Under the pieces are notes generated by a model. That model worked only from the letters and a program-made list of their open reading frames with translations. It ran no database searches and was not told the DNA's origin. DNA of 64,000 bases from Coenobita brevimanus (lineage: Eukaryota; Arthropoda; Malacostraca; Decapoda; Coenobitidae), in the NCBI GenBank assembly GCA_032717465.1, contig CM064683.1, forward strand, positions 40,382,497 to 40,446,496, in the 5' to 3' direction. Position numbers and translations under genes: made by a program. Below are positions 34,824-47,802 of this stretch, piece after piece (positions within the stretch are counted from its first letter, which is position 1; each line of letters starts with the position of its first letter).

Positions 34824-34826
<3 letters not shown>
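33896..34826. other. No supported gene
   Basis: A 147-codon frame (33970-34413) opens at a non-ATG codon, ends in hydrophobic low-information sequence, and has no domain I recognise. A decayed mobile-element exon is possible but unsupported. Confidence 0.4.
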
Positions 34827-34900
<74 letters not shown>

Positions 34901-35070
34901 AGCACTGAGGAGGAGGAGGTGGAGTAGACATGAGAGAATTGGAAAGGTAAGGCGAAAAAAAAAACAGGGTAACATAGATACAGTAGAAAACGATGGAAGG
35001 GAAGTATAGCGAGCGAGAAAAGAATGAAGAGATGAAGAATGGTGACAGTGAGGAAAGGAGGGAGGGGCAA

Positions 35071-35147
<77 letters not shown>
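34827..35147. repeat. Two (GA)n microsatellites
   Basis: (GA)n at 34827-34898 and 35076-35147, each about 72 bp, with purine-rich sequence between and after. Confidence 0.96.
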
Positions 35148-35151
<4 letters not shown>

Positions 35152-36210
35152 ACTAGGAGAAGAGACTGAAAGGAGAGGTAGGGAAAAGGGAATGAGGGAG
35201 GGAGGGAGGGAGTGAGGTTACAGCTGGAGGGGTGAGGGGGAGAAAATAATAGCATTTGGAATGAAAAACAAACATAAATATGAAAAGATCTGACAGAAGA
35301 CTATATGACACGCCATCATTATACGTAAATGTGTGTGGAATGACTGTGTGATTGTGGAAGGGGAAAGGGAAATATGGGGAGAGACAGCCAGTGTTAGTAG
35401 GCTAATGTCCAGTACCTTATTGCCCATTAAGGAGAGTATGGAATAAATAAAAGTACATAGAAATAAATGTGGGAACAAAGACTGATCAGTTGGGAAAGTA
35501 GAAGAAAAATAGGAATAGAGCAAGCGAATAATAATAAATGGAGATAACACAAATTATAAGGACTGACAAACGAGAAAATAGGAATAATTGGGTAACACTG
35601 AGACAAATGGGGCTAAACTAGGAAATAACAAAGACCGATAAAACTGGCAAAACAGGGACAGAGAAAGAGGCTGAGAGTAACAAATTATCTCGTATGGTGT
35701 GAACGCATTGACAAGGTCTGATAATATGCAGTACATCAAACCGTGGCTGCCGGTTTTCCCTATATAATTACTTGCATAACATAGTCTAACCGTAACCATA
35801 AAAAAAAAAAAAAAAAAAACTATACTTAGACAATTGTTTCATTGGCATTTATGAACTCAATCTCTCCCAGACTACTTCATCATTGAACAGGATGACCCAT
35901 ATATTACGCATCTCATTTCACGTGTGTTGGGTGGCGACATAAATTACTGGCGTGAGGAGCAAAGACATTCAGGCATTTATCATGCAATTAGTAATCACTT
36001 GGTCCATCAGTGGTCATACAGAGGTACAATTTGTAAACAATAAAAGGGGTTATGTGAGGTGGATTGTGATGACGGGTAGTGGTTGTAAAAGTAGTGGTAG
36101 CTGCACCCTGACGCTTATATGGACATCAACCCGGTGGACTTCAGGCTGACACTGCTTTTTTCCTTCAGTCTACCATAAACCTTTCGACGGATAGAGAGAT
36201 GATTGAACAA
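35148..36210. other. No supported gene
   Basis: Purine-rich to about 35700, then ordinary sequence. A-run at 35801-35819. Phrases such as GGAATAATAGC, AGACTGA and GGGAAAGTA recur loosely. Confidence 0.45.
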
Positions 36211-36214
36211 TGCA

Positions 36215-36300
36215 TTATAACCGCGCAGCTCCACCGCCCAGTCACGTTGGTGCCATCGTGTGAAGGCATCCCTCTTCAGCACCAAGATACACAGCAGAGA
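36215..36300 (-). mobile_element. SINE family B, 3' fragment
   Basis: CACGTTGGTGCCATCGTGTG and following bases match the 3' portion of the SINE at 28268-28465; the tRNA-like head is absent. Confidence 0.65.
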
Positions 36301-36509
36301 CTAGTAACGCTGACTGAGCCGTCCCCTGAGCACACGAAAACTGAAATGCTTCTTCAATGAACCACCCTGTATTCTTGTTCTCTCTTGATGCTGTAGTAAT
36401 CTCAGGAGAGAATTTTAAGACTGGAGGGGTCAGATGTGGACCACACCTCCGTTTACTCATCCTTCAGACAACCTAACACTTGCCCGGCCACTCCACAGAC
36501 CACCCTTCC

Positions 36510-36511
<2 letters not shown>

Positions 36512-36569
<58 letters not shown>
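36512..36569. repeat. (CA)n microsatellite
   Basis: About 57 bp of CA. Confidence 0.97.
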
Positions 36570-36573
<4 letters not shown>

Positions 36574-36796
36574 CATAAGCGTCACTGCAATTAAACCACT
36601 ATTTGTAGCTGGTAAGGACGACTCCCGTGCTTCCTGGGCTAATATCCTTCGCATTTCGGTTATACGTTATCTCTTTATCTCTCATATCAACCACACTTCA
36701 CTCCTTAGCCCTTATACTGACCCATTTAATACTACCCGTAGCCCTCAACGAAGGCTTGGTTATTTCCTGGTCTACGTGTAAATATCTGCTTTTTAG

Positions 36797-36859
<63 letters not shown>

Positions 36860-37112
36860 CCATCTCTCTCTCATTAGTTTTGTAATATTTGTATCCCTAA
36901 GCAAGGACCTATTACTTCTAGGTTTAATATCCTTCTCATTTTGGCTTTCGCTTTCTTTTTACTAATCTTTCCCTATTTTTAACTCTGATATATTTTTAAA
37001 ACAAAGGAAGGATTTCTAGAGGAATAAGGAAAAAATAAGGAAGAAGAAGAAAGCAGAAATCGCAGAGGTAAAAACAAGAAATCACACCCGCACAAGAAAG
37101 AAGCTAATAAAC

Positions 37113-37151
<39 letters not shown>

Positions 37152-38102
37152 CGACAGAGGCCCCAACAACCCCGTAAAAAGAATGGCAGGAAGGGCTCGG
37201 TTACCTGCCTTTAATAGTGAGAACGTGAAGGTGTAGGGAAAGAGCAAGGCTTATTTTTTAACAAGTTATTAAAAAAACGTTGCTAAGGAGTTCTATGCAT
37301 GTGTATCATTCTGTGCATATCGTCAAATCGTGAGTTATAGCATCACTGTTATCAGCAAATTTACCATCATCCTAATCGTTGTCGTCGTCTTCATCATCGC
37401 TATCGTCTTTTGCTAATTTATTCCCATTTCTCACCAATCTGATTTTCAACAGTGCATGGGTTTATTACAAGGGAACCAGCTCGTGAATCATTATTTGGAA
37501 CTGCCTCGCCTTGGTGGCATTGCAGACAGCACGAGACAGAGGCAACCACAACAGACGTGGAATATGGTCTTGCAGTTGTTAAATCTTAGTCCCTGTTATC
37601 ATTACCCGGGGAAAAGATGTCACGAAAACTCACCTAGAAATGCACAGCCCGTAGAAGAAATGGAAACAAGGTAGGTACGGGAGAAAAAGATAATATCAGC
37701 CAGAAAATCCCAACACAAAACACCAGTGCTCATGAATGAATCTATAAAATGTCCATCCAGAACTGAAAAAAATCGATTGATGGTGCCTCACTTAAAATTA
37801 TAAAGACGGCACTGAACTGAAGGTACTAAATCTCCATTGGTTTCCTTTATTCCCGATACATCTGTTAGAACAATTATGACACCCATATCACATGGTCTGA
37901 TACTGAAAAATGTAAAACAATATTATTTAATAAAAATTAATATAAAATTATAACACTACAGCAATAACAATCTTTTCTTGACAAGTGCTTGAGATAATTA
38001 CTGTATAACAAGCTTTCGGTTTTATATCTAACATTATTTTTTAACATCTATCAAAATTTGTCTGACAGAAAATGTTCTGTCCTAATTAACGTAAAGTTCA
38101 TA

Positions 38103-38103
<1 letters not shown>
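36570..38103. other. No gene; minor microsatellites
   Basis: Contains (CT)n/(CTAT)n at 36799-36860, (GT)n at 37119-37150 and TCGTC repeats near 37378-37410. 37612-37640 (AAAAGATGTCACGAAAACTC) resembles the short dispersed motif at 4646, 29190 and 30245. Otherwise unremarkable. Confidence 0.5.

Positions 38104-38159
<56 letters not shown>
38104..38159. repeat. (GT)n microsatellite
   Basis: 56 bp of GT repeat. Confidence 0.97.
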
Positions 38160-38161
<2 letters not shown>

Positions 38162-39115
38162 CGCTGGGTTGGTGGGAAAAAGGTGAAGCAAGGTATGAGT
38201 GGAAAAAAAAAAAAAAAAACGGTATAGGTCGTGTGTAAGCCAGAGTTCGAGGAGGAAAAAGCCAAATATAGACTGACAGGCAACTGAGAGAGAGCAAGAG
38301 CAAACAGACGGTGCGGCGTGGTGGGTGATGGATGAGTGGACCAACGCTGAAGGGGGTGAGTTACTGCATTATTTTTAAGCTCTTTCCCTCCTAAAGGTGG
38401 AGTGAGGTAGGATCCAGAAATAATTAAAGAAAAATATGAAACCGGGAGAACTATCAACAACATGGACAATGAAATGGACAGCTCAATTATCCACCTATCA
38501 TTCAAACCACTGGACTATTGCTTCCATCCCACATGCCTATATGTACACTTTTTCTATATACGTATATAAATTTTCTTCATACAGATCCGCTTCACATACA
38601 CCTGCCATATAGAGTCAGTTGGTTGATCATAAAGTTAAGAACTGGATGTCAAGCCTTTTGTCTTGTTTTCCTCCGTGCATACCTATTCCTGCCAACTTAA
38701 TCATTTTGTCAATTCACCAGCCTCCCTAACGTCCATACTTCTCTTTCTCACAAATTGTTTTACTATATCCAACCACATTCTTCTTAACCTACCACTTCCT
38801 TTGGGAACTCAGGATCTTGACTGGCTACATACAAATTGAAGATGACCACAGTAAAGCAGTTACCTGTAAGCTGACAATATGTACAGTATGTACGTGAGTA
38901 TGTGTTCGTATTTGTGAGAGTTCATTTGGGTGTGTCTGCATGGGTAAGAGCCTGAATGTTTTTTATAATCTCATTGTGTGCCTACGTATGTCTGACTGAG
39001 TGCGTGTGTTTGTCTGAAGAAAAGCGCGAGCACCTTTTATAGTCTGAAGCAACTATCACAAAATGCAGTTGAATCTCGCAAAATAAATTCCATTTCCTAC
39101 TTCTGCCTATGACGA
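38160..39115. other. No supported feature
   Basis: Ordinary intergenic sequence with an A-run at 38202-38219. Confidence 0.45.
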
Positions 39116-39116
39116 G

Positions 39117-39650
39117 GTTTGGGTGTTCAAGGCAGGGCATGGGTGTGGGAAGTGGGGTGTAGGTGTGTGAGGGAAGGTGTGGGTATGTAAGATCTGGTTG
39201 TGAGTGGAAGGGTGCGGGTGTGGTAGACAGGTGTGGATGTGGGACGCAAGGTGTAGATGTGATGGGCAGGGAGAGGATGTGGGAGGCAGGACGTGGATAT
39301 AGGAGGCAGGGTCTGGATGTAGGAGACAGGGTGCGGATGTGATAGGAAGGTTGTGGGTGTGGGAGTCAGGGTGTGAGTATGGGTGTAGGACTTCAAAGTA
39401 GGATGTGAGGCAGGGTGTGTGATGGGACATATGGAACTCTGGTTGGATGTGAAGATGGTGTGTATTAGGTTCGGTGTGTAAGGCAGAGTGTGCGAGCGCA
39501 AGATTAGGTGTGCAGGTGAGTGGGACAGAGTGTGTGAGGCAAAGTTTGAGAATGTGAGGTATGGTGTGACATGGTTGTGGGAGTAAGGTAGATGAAGGAG
39601 CGCATAAGGTAGCGAGTATGAGGTAGTGTGTGTGCGAATAAGGAACAGCA
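39117..39650 (+). repeat. Degenerate G-rich minisatellite (about 21 bp)
   Basis: Repeating GGTGTGGATGTGGGAGGCAG-like units with drifting length through 500 bp, most regular at 39225-39400. The first plus-strand 300 bp are nearly C-free. It leads straight into (GT)n at 39660. Confidence 0.75.
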
Positions 39651-39656
39651 TGTAAA

Positions 39657-39659
<3 letters not shown>

Positions 39660-39708
<49 letters not shown>

Positions 39709-39794
39709 AAAAAGAGAGAGGGAGGGAGAGGGGGCATGGGAGAGCAGGTCAGAGTAGGTGCCAGTCAAGGGTTACACAAAGGGATAGACTAATA

Positions 39795-39881
<87 letters not shown>
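39660..39881. repeat. (GT)n and (GA)n microsatellites
   Basis: (GT)n at 39660-39706 and (GA)n at 39798-39881. Confidence 0.96.
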
Positions 39882-39885
<4 letters not shown>

Positions 39886-40424
39886 GACAAGCTTAATCAC
39901 TTTAATCTAGTAAACATCTTTTCCTAATTTGTTCCTGCAACCTCCAGTAGACTTTATTCTGCTTTGTAGGGACATCTATTAGTAATGGGCTTAATAATAT
40001 CCTCCTGGGATAAAGTGAATACAAGACACATACACTAGCTGAAAGGTTTTAAGATGGCCTTCCGTGATAGCGTGCTGCGTTTGACAACCTATTACCTTCT
40101 TAATTAGTTCTACCCAGTCTTTTTCATCCTCACTTAACCCGCCACGGCCCTGATTTGAAGAGTTTCATGGTGAAGTTTTTAAAATGATAATATAGGTGGT
40201 GGGCCTCTTGAGCTCCATTACAGTGAAAAGTTTGACCGAAAGTTGCCTAACATTGTGTGAGAATGCTGCATAAATGATAGAGATGACAAAAGGTGTAAAG
40301 ATGAGGAAAAAATAACAAGATGTGTTTTAACCCTAGGAATCCCAAGTAGGGTTCAACGAGATCACAAATTTATTAAATTATCTCAAGATAGCAAAAAGTC
40401 ATCAGGTTGAAGGGGTTCATCCTT
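39882..40424. other. No supported feature
   Basis: Ordinary AT-rich DNA. Near 40404-40420 the minus strand reads GAACCCCTTCAACCTGATGA, a start of the dispersed AACCCCTTCA repeat. Confidence 0.45.
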
Positions 40425-40540
40425 TCATCTCAAGGACACAATTTGTTTTATTTTTGCCCCTACCAGACGATTTTTTAAGTCTTAGGAGAGACTCTGAGTT
40501 GGATGGATTAGTTATAACCTTCATTAAATCCTTCATTATC
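40425..40540 (+). repeat. Dispersed AACCCCTTCA-family repeat, copy
   Basis: Opens CATCCTTTCATCTCAAGGAC, has CAGACGATTTTTTAAGTCTT then AGGAGAGACTCTGAGTTGGA, and closes GGATTAGTTATAACCTTCAT, matching the block order at 33778 and 42163. Confidence 0.55.
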
Positions 40541-40984
40541 GGAGGTTATTCTAACTTGAATAAATTCTCTGAAAATAGTGAGACTAAACCAGTATAATAC
40601 GTCACCAGACTGACAGAGTTCACCACAGCACGAGTGTACGGGAGTGGCACAGGTCTACCAACACGCATATCATAGTATCAACACCAGGGATAGCACCTTA
40701 TATCAATAAGCTCTCATAGGCTTAACTTGTACATGAGACTGTTTTTATTTAGGTTAGCCTTCACTCATACATCTGCCAAACACATCACCGAGTGAATATT
40801 ATCAGTGACATAATACGAAAAATAAATTGTTATTGTTAAATGTTACGGAGACTAGTTTATCCTGTCATTTGAGTTGGTCAGGATGCTTTATTAAAATCTG
40901 TACTTCTCCATGACAGGTCTTGGCACAGGCTGATGGAGACAATAGCGGCACAAACGACGTGTTATGTACCCACTTATAGGCAAG
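40541..40984. other. No supported feature
   Basis: Unique-looking sequence; nothing recognised. Confidence 0.45.
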
Positions 40985-40989
40985 GAGAG

Positions 40990-41060
40990 GGAGCCGGTGG
41001 TGTACTGGTTAGCATATCCAGCCCACAGTGGGAAAACCTGAGTTTGATGTACGAGCCAGT
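40990..41060 (+). mobile_element. tRNA-like SINE head, family C
   Basis: GGTGGTGTACTGGTTAGCAT (A-box type) is followed 41 nt later by GAGTTTGATGTAC (degenerate B box). The head is tRNA-like, but the anticodon stem does not pair well and the B box is decayed, so it is a SINE relic, not a tRNA gene. Confidence 0.6.
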
Positions 41061-41489
41061 CAGACTCTTGAATAAAGTTTGTCCTAACGTAAATCATCCA
41101 GGGGTAGTGAAAATATTATACTGAAGATTTCTCGCCCTGTGATCGTTATTGTAGAAATATTGTTCACTGTCACTCCCTTTGCTATAATGTTTTTTTTTTT
41201 TTAATTCTTGATACCTTCAGGCTATTTCATTTCAAGGATTATTGTAACTGATGGAATAACAAGCATCCTCTAATAACCCCGCATCTCTCTCTCTCTCTCT
41301 CTCTCATCTGTCAACTTTCGAATTATTTTATTTGTCTACGAACCATGCCATAACATACAAACATTTCTTTTTTTTTCTTCTCCCTCTTTTTCAATCATTC
41401 TTTTATATTCTTGATCTAATTTTATAGTATAGCATTCTGTAAAGCTAAACTCACTCACTGGTTTAAAAAGTTGATGAAAGACCAGAAAG

Positions 41490-41492
<3 letters not shown>
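41061..41492. other. No supported feature
   Basis: T-rich sequence with poly(T) at 41190-41202 and (CT)n at 41285-41306. Confidence 0.45.

Positions 41493-41553
<61 letters not shown>
41493..41553. repeat. (GT)n microsatellite
   Basis: 61 bp of GT repeat. Confidence 0.97.
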
Positions 41554-41556
<3 letters not shown>

Positions 41557-41654
41557 TTAAATATCTCTTGGCACTTTAATGATGGTTCTTCAGCTTTTAT
41601 AGTCACTTTACCCTTTTTCTTATTTTCTCTCTGTTTAGAACACTGAGATTAGGC

Positions 41655-41850
41655 TGATGATGATGACAACGTCGACGGTGTTGATGAAGATGATGATGAT
41701 GATGGTGGTGGTTATAAGTTTATGTTTTCTCTTTTCCTGCTTTTCATTAGTAAAAATTGGCTTATAAATGCTGCTCTCCAGCTGCTGCTGCTGACGATGA
41801 TGACAACGTCGAGGGTGATGATGATGATGTTGATGATGATGATGGAAATG
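41655..41850. repeat. (GAT)n clusters with a duplicated segment
   Basis: GATGATGACAACGTCGACGG then TGTTGATGAAGATGATG at 41658-41703 and GATGATGACAACGTCGAGGG then TGATGATGATGATGTTG at about 41796-41830 are copies about 138 bp apart. Confidence 0.8.
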
Positions 41851-42162
41851 AAAGCCTTGATCTTTACCTGCATCGATACATTCCTACACAAACGGCAAAC
41901 TCAGTATATCCTTATCTCCCTAGTATAGGTACTCCTCAACACACCTCCCTATCGCAAATTACATCTTCTACTTTGTCCATCAATATTCCCCTCACTACTA
42001 ACCAATTTGTTCAAGTAGTACACGCTCAGGGGTAGCAGTATCAGAAAATATTGCTGGCTGGATCTTAACATTTAATAATGGAATATACACAACAAAATAA
42101 GTATAATGATATTATTTGTAAAGTTGGACATTAAGGAATGATTGTCCTAAAACAGCACCACT

Positions 42163-42290
42163 TAACCCCTTCATTCCGAGGGTGTTTTGTAGTCTATTCT
42201 TCCTACTTTCATATAATCATACTCAGCTGCGGAATGATGCTCACCAGTCAATGGGTAAATGAAGGCTATATCTAATCCATCCAGTTCCAA
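42163..42290 (+). repeat. Dispersed AACCCCTTCA repeat, about 128-bp copy
   Basis: Opens TTAACCCCTTCATTCCGAGG and closes AATGGGTAAATGAAGGCTAT followed by ATCTAATCCATCCAGTTCC, matching 33778-33895 at both ends. The centre is more diverged. Confidence 0.65.
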
Positions 42291-42319
42291 AAGTTTGTCC
42301 AAAACCGTCCAGTAGTAGT

Positions 42320-42510
42320 TGACGCTGTGGCTCCAGAGTCATCCAAACGTGAGCCTGGTGGACTGCAGGCTGGAACTGCCCTTGCCCTGCAGCCCACCTT
42401 CCTACTCAAGGGGTGTAAGGGGGAAGCTGAGGGACGTTGTAAAATAAGACGACAAAACAACACGGTTATATTGGTTCCACCATGTGAAGGCGCCCTGTCC
42501 AGTGCAAAGA
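42320..42510 (-). mobile_element. SINE family B, decayed copy
   Basis: CGGTTATATTGGTTCCACCA then TGTGAAGGCGCCCTGTCC at 42462-42500 matches the SINE at 28268-28465. The segment GGTGGACTGCAGGCTGGAAC (about 42357-42377) resembles GGTGGACTTCAGGCTGACAC at 36132-36151, so the two copies share their upstream neighbour as well. Confidence 0.6.
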
Positions 42511-43814
<1,304 letters not shown>

Positions 43815-44570
43815 TAAGAACTGGGGAGAGTGTGTAAGATACGGGATCGAACGGTGAATGTAGGGAAGAGTACAGTTATGGTCTTCGAGAGAAGTGAAGT
43901 CACTGAATGTACAGTGAGGTTGAATGATGAGGATATGGAAAATGTGAGTGCATTTGAGTAGTTGGGTAGTGTGATGAGTAAGGATGGAAGTTTGGAGGAT
44001 GATGTGCTTAAAAGAGTACCACAAGGAAGAAAGGTTGCTCGTTCTTTGAAAGCAGTGATAAGGAACAGGGAAGAGAGCATGGAAGTAAAAAAAAAGTCGC
44101 TGCATGATTGTATTGCGATACCAACTCTAACATATGGATGTGAAGCTTGGAGCTTATTGGAAGAACACAATTCAAGAGTGAGAGCAGTGGAAATGAGTTA
44201 TCTAAGAGGACCATGTAGAGTTACATGGAGAGACAGACTGACAAATGAGGAAGTGAAGGAGCGTTGTGGTGGATGTGGATGTGATAGAAAGCGTTACGAG
44301 GAATACACTGAGGTGGTTTGGCCATGTGGAGAGGATGGAGAGCTAGCGACTAAAGAGGAGAGTGTATGTGAGTGAGATGGAGGGGGGTGAGAGACAGAGG
44401 GAGGTTAAGGATGAGATGAAGGGATGGAGTCGAGATGTATCTGAGGGAGGGGTGTGTGTGCTGGGAGCAGGGCAGTGAAATGGAGGGGGACAGGGCGACA
44501 TAGAGGTGATTTGTTTGTGGCCACCTCTTACGGGATTGAGGCGTCTGGCAATAGATAGTAGATAGATTAC
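43815..44570 (+). mobile_element. LINE 3' end with RT C-terminal region, copy 3 (longest)
   Basis: Begins inside the RT-linked region: NVGKSTVMVFER is readable near 43855, with stops and frame changes before VGSVMSKDGSLEDDVLKRV (43958-44015). The open part 43962-44375 continues to PTLTYGCEAW, RVRAVEMSYLRGPCRV, DRLTNEEVKERCG. It ends with the same GGGATTGAGGCGTCTGGCAA and ATAGATAG-type tail as the copies at 23.9 and 24.5 kb. VGSxMSKDGS and FERSEV-type blocks are the hallmark of the LINE RT thumb/connector. Pseudogenised by several indels; 5'-truncated. Confidence 0.88.
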
Positions 44571-45177
44571 AGCTACAGGAAATTCACATCGTTGAAAAGA
44601 TTATGAACACTATAATAAATAATAATAAACTGTTATTTACGTTACGTTTCTGAAAATTCGCCGCCATATTCCTCAAAGAAAATTTAAAAACTCTTCAAAA
44701 TGAACATCATTTTGTATTATTTTGAAATATAGCCATCGGGGAACCCATGCTCATCGTTCGAAAGCGTATGTGAAGGTAATACATATTTCTTAAATAGCCT
44801 TTTCTTAAAAAAAAAAAAAAAAACATGCTACCATATTGGTGTTAAAAAAGATCCGAAATGGCAGGCGAGCACTACAAATGAATTATCTTAGAAGTTAATA
44901 GAGTTACTCGTATATCGGACCTGCGCACATTAATGGAAAATTGAAATAACCTTAGCATGCTTGCTCGCTGGAACACATTCCACATTTTCAGGTATGTTCT
45001 CCTATAACTTAATTTAGAGCCAGCAAGTGTATGGCTCATCAAGTCAAGGTGGGTGTGGATATACAGTTGGGTGAGTGAGTATAAACATTTGACCAACGTG
45101 ATACTTGTCTTAGTATGTTGAGTAACCAGGACAACTAATGTCGACAGCATCAAACCAAGTACACGCCTGGTGCTCTT
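44571..45177. other. No supported feature
   Basis: AT-rich unique-looking DNA with an A-run at 44808-44823. Confidence 0.45.
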
Positions 45178-45180
45178 CTC

Positions 45181-45230
<50 letters not shown>

Positions 45231-45246
45231 TGTGTGTGCGCGCGCG

Positions 45247-45332
<86 letters not shown>
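45178..45332. repeat. Compound (CT)n-(GT)n microsatellite, about 155 bp
   Basis: (CT)n at 45178-45227 passes through a GTGCGCGCGCGC junction into (GT)n to 45332. The CG-alternating junction followed by GT is a good Z-DNA candidate. Confidence 0.96.
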
Positions 45333-46109
<777 letters not shown>

Positions 46110-46279
46110 GGGATACATAACACCCATACCGTAAATTGAAACATAAATTGCTAAACCAAATCAGTTACCTTTACCGTTGATAATAAATGTTTCCTTCCAG
46201 CAGATGACTAATTTATCATGTCATAATCATATTTTGTTGAATACTAACTTCTTTAAAATATCGCATTCTGTCATCATTT

Positions 46280-46383
46280 TTGTCTTCTTCTACCTATCTG
46301 TCTGTCTGTTTGTCTGTCTATCTAAATATCTATCTGTATGTGTGTGAGGATGCTCATGTCTGAATGTGTCTGTGGGTGTGTTC

Positions 46384-46419
<36 letters not shown>

Positions 46420-46466
46420 CTACCTGCCTATCTATCTGTCTTTCAATCTATAGCCAGAAGTCTTAA

Positions 46467-46539
<73 letters not shown>

Positions 46540-46643
46540 GTTGGCAACACCTGGAGTGAGGGAGGGTCAGGTACACTGTCATGATCTACCTCACAGATAC
46601 ACCTGTAGCATGTGTGTGAAGAGCATGTAATTAGAATGGAGGG

Positions 46644-46704
<61 letters not shown>
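46280..46704. repeat. CTGT/CTAT, (CT)n and two (CA)n tracts
   Basis: CTGTCTGT/CTATCTA at 46295-46335, (CT)n at 46388-46416, (CA)n at 46469-46538 and (CA)n at 46646-46703. Confidence 0.94.
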
Positions 46705-46705
<1 letters not shown>

Positions 46706-47072
46706 TAATCCATCCTGGTTTACTTAAATTCATATGCAGTAAGTTATTAGAGTTATGATAACTTCCTCGGCAGTGTCTTACCAAATGTCCATTATGTTTG
46801 ATAACAGTACTTAGTAAAAATAAAATCAGTGTAATGAAATTTTATTTTGTTTTAATTCTTTCGTTGACAGAAGATCTTTCGGCTGAACAAAATCATGTAG
46901 TGCTAGCCTATGGAAACTTTTCTCCAATAAATCGACTTTCATACTTCACATCTTTCATTTTTTACTATCCTAACAGCCAATTAAGCTAACATATATTTCA
47001 TCACACTCAGTAAATTCTGCTGTATAAGGTGTCAAAAAAGCCTATGTACACTTAGGAACAGTAGGTGTGGCG

Positions 47073-47074
<2 letters not shown>
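46705..47074. other. No supported feature
   Basis: AT-rich unique-looking sequence up to the (GT)n into which the LTR retrotransposon is inserted. Confidence 0.45.

Positions 47075-47111
<37 letters not shown>
47075..47111. repeat. (GT)n target microsatellite, left half
   Basis: The GT tract stops exactly where the left LTR begins (47112). The right half resumes after the right LTR at 56090, so one microsatellite was split by insertion. Confidence 0.9.
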
Positions 47112-47116
<5 letters not shown>

Positions 47117-47347
47117 CTTGCAATACTTTGGTGATAGAAACTCCGTGTACAAACAGCTAGATAAGGAGTTTATTACAAGCTCACAGTAAAATAGTCTGCC
47201 CGTGTCGGCTGTCTGATATGAACTGATGCAATAACGCCGTCTTCAGGCGTGGGAAAGCATGCTGACCTAGCAAGATTAGTGGGGGCATGTATGCATTGGG
47301 GGGGAACATATATACATCGGGGGTAGACATATTGTGGAGGGGGTACA
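47112..47347 (-). repeat. 3' LTR, 236 bp
   Basis: Direct repeat of 55852-56089, from TGTAACTTGCAATACTTTGG to GGAGGGGGTACA on the plus strand. The differences are two substitutions near 47252-47253 and length changes in two G runs. Confidence 0.95.
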
Positions 47348-47358
47348 CTACTCCCCCG
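47348..47358 (-). promoter_or_regulatory. Polypurine tract before the 3' LTR
   Basis: The minus strand reads CCGGGGGAGTAG immediately before the LTR's TGTACC. It is short but purine-rich and correctly placed to prime plus-strand DNA synthesis. Confidence 0.55.
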
Positions 47359-47802
47359 GGTAGCTGAGACGGTGGCTCCTGACACCGGGAGTTAAATGGT
47401 GTTTGATTATAGTAGTAAGGCAGGACCGGGAGGTTTGTACAAGGGATAAGTATGATACAGGGGCAGTAGGGGAGACATGGCCATGTTGAGGGGAGGGAAT
47501 TAGAAGGATATATACATATAAGATATACAAGGATTAATAGGTACAAATCCAGTAAGGGTCGAAGGTATATATAAACATAATGGGAATTACACAATAATAG
47601 TTTGATACATGATAAACAAGGAGTAGATATGAGAGTTCTATTGTTGGTCTTCCTTCATTTTTTTTTTTTTTTGTATTTTCTGTAGGATACACTGTCACTC
47701 AGTAATGCATGAAAGAAATACCATCATTTTCTAGTAGGCAGAGTGCTGTTCACAGGTCGGTTAAATGTTAGATGGCAATGGTAGTCACGGAATGTGAGGG
47801 CA
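47359..47802 (-). other. Retrotransposon 3' untranslated region
   Basis: About 440 bp between the Env stop and the polypurine tract, with a T run on the plus strand at 47658-47672. No ORF. Confidence 0.7.
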
